From an uncultured Lachnospiraceae bacterium (GTDB taxonomy: Bacteria > Bacillota > Clostridia > Lachnospirales > Lachnospiraceae): a stretch of DNA of 5,968 nt. Both the position numbers and the translations under genes were made by a program. The stretch is taken from positions 1 to 5,968 of the forward strand of contig CATYEA010000127.1 in the NCBI GenBank assembly GCA_958405355.1, written 5' to 3'. Under the pieces are notes generated by a model, which searched no databases, was not told the DNA's origin, and saw only the letters and a list, made by a program, of their open reading frames with translations. Below, one piece after another: positions 5,253-5,968 of the stretch; the first letter of the stretch is position 1, and each line of letters begins with the position of its first letter.

Positions 5253-5933
5253 TTATTTGGATTCTTTACGGAAACGTAAAAACCAGTCAAGACTGTATTC
5301 CGTATCTGAATTGCTCGCCATTCCGCGTTCAGCAGCCTCACAGGTCGTCGGAGTCGGAATGATGACATCATTCCCCTGAACCCAATTAGCCGGTGTGGAA
5401 CAATGATCCGCATCTGCTTTCTGAAGGGCAATGATCGCACGACGGATTTCTTCAAAATTCCGTCCCGTTGTCAGCGGATAATAGATAATCGCACGAATCA
5501 CGGATTCCGGATCAATAATAAAGACGGCACGAACTGCCTGTGTACTGGATACATTCGGCTGAAGCATACCATACTTCGTAGAAACCTTCATATTTAAATC
5601 CGCAATCACCGGGAAATTAATCTTCGGTTTGGAAATTCCGTTCCATTCCAGTTCTTCAATCTTTCGAATCCATGCAATATGTGAATAAAGGGAATCCACA
5701 GACAGACCGATCAACTGTGTATTTATCTCCTTAAAGGAATCCTCCATGGATGCCAATGTCATAAATTCTGTTGTACACACCGGGGTAAAGTCCGATGGAT
5801 GAGAAAAGAACAGAACCCATTTTCCTTTAAAATCTTCCGGAAAATTTACAGTTCCCTGTGTCGTTAAAGCGGTAAATTCCGGAGCCTTATCTCCAATCAG
5901 CGGCAGTCTATTGCTGTTTACTTCTTCGTTCAT
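5253..5933 (-). CDS. Prx6-type peroxiredoxin (AhpC/TSA family)
   Basis: Thiol peroxidase that reduces hydrogen peroxide or organic hydroperoxides in the cytoplasm; no signal peptide is seen. The 226-residue length fits the Prx6 class with its C-terminal extension (1-cysPrx_C). The active site HPSDFTPVCTTEF carries Pro46, Thr50 and the peroxidatic Cys53 in the PxxxTxxC motif, and Arg135 (AVRAVFIID) is the matching catalytic Arg. The C-terminal extension contains PANW (181-184), DVIIPTP (189-195) and SLDWFLR (214-220). The cysteines found near SLDWF in archaeal two-cysteine homologues are Ser and Arg here, while Cys178 and Cys198 lie elsewhere in the extension. Resolution of the oxidised cysteine may therefore use one of these or an external thiol. 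The start at 5933 has AGGAGG 8 bases upstream. The promoter lies beyond the right edge, so any PerR or other stress control cannot be judged. The gene is monocistronic on its 3' side, ending at the hairpin 5178-5229. Confidence 0.94.
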   Translation of the reverse strand: MNEEVNSNRLPLIGDKAPEFTALTTQGTVNFPEDFKGKWVLFFSHPSDFTPVCTTEFMTLASMEDSFKEINTQLIGLSVDSLYSHIAWIRKIEELEWNGISKPKINFPVIADLNMKVSTKYGMLQPNVSSTQAVRAVFIIDPESVIRAIIYYPLTTGRNFEEIRRAIIALQKADADHCSTPANWVQGNDVIIPTPTTCEAAERGMASNSDTEYSLDWFLRFRKESK

Positions 5934-5941
5934 CTTTCATT

Positions 5942-5947
5942 CCTCCT
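5942..5947 (-). promoter_or_regulatory. ribosome binding site of the peroxiredoxin gene
   Basis: The minus strand reads AGGAGG followed by AATGAAAG and the ATG at 5933, a near-perfect Shine-Dalgarno site at 8-base spacing. An ATG at 5940 lies too close to it and is out of frame with the protein. Confidence 0.85.
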
Positions 5948-5968
5948 GTTTTGTTAAACTGCATATAC

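Noticed and set aside
5941..5968. Promoter elements for the peroxiredoxin gene at the right edge
   Set aside because: Only about 20 bases upstream of the ribosome site are visible. A TATATG-like string exists, but no -35 can be checked.

Overview
The window (roughly 44-46% G+C by eye) looks like ordinary chromosome from a low-to-mid GC Gram-positive anaerobe, most likely a Lachnospiraceae-type Clostridium relative. The basis is strong GGAGG-type ribosome binding sites, sigma-A style promoters, a short-type NadA followed by NadB, a DUF975 membrane protein and a Prx6-like peroxiredoxin. This placement is inference from gene content; no 16S or other marker is present.

Layout from left to right. 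Positions 1-930 (minus strand) hold the first 310 codons of nadB (L-aspartate oxidase), cut by the left edge. Eleven bases upstream lies nadA (quinolinate synthase, minus). Its leader (about 1854-2010) has a well-formed sigma-A promoter whose -35 box lies inside a 20-bp imperfect palindrome resembling a NiaR operator, followed by a 69-base block of four tandem short hairpins. Next comes a type I asparaginase gene (minus, 2023-3024) with its own promoter. A divergent region (3025-3345) then carries a tRNA-Cys(GCA) gene on the plus strand with a near-consensus promoter and a perfect 12-bp-stem terminator. It is followed by a 605-residue integral membrane protein (plus) that joins a DUF975-like N-terminal half to a CmpB-like (putative ABC transporter type IV) C-terminal half. 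A hairpin at 5178-5229 lies between this gene and a convergent Prx6-type peroxiredoxin gene (minus, 5253-5933), whose ribosome binding site is just inside the right edge.

How the genes relate. Asparaginase yields L-aspartate. NadB oxidises aspartate to iminoaspartate, and NadA condenses that with dihydroxyacetone phosphate to quinolinate; nadC is expected beyond the left edge. The first half of the window can therefore be read as an asparagine-to-NAD supply line, with the nad genes under likely niacin-responsive control. The tRNA, membrane protein and peroxiredoxin form separate transcription units with no evident functional link.

I found no phage, transposase, CRISPR or defence gene. The parts most worth a second look are regulatory or architectural: the operator-promoter overlap, the hairpin block in the nadA leader, the two-domain membrane protein and the unusual cysteine pattern of the peroxiredoxin. 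I do not see evidence for a wholly new biological system here.
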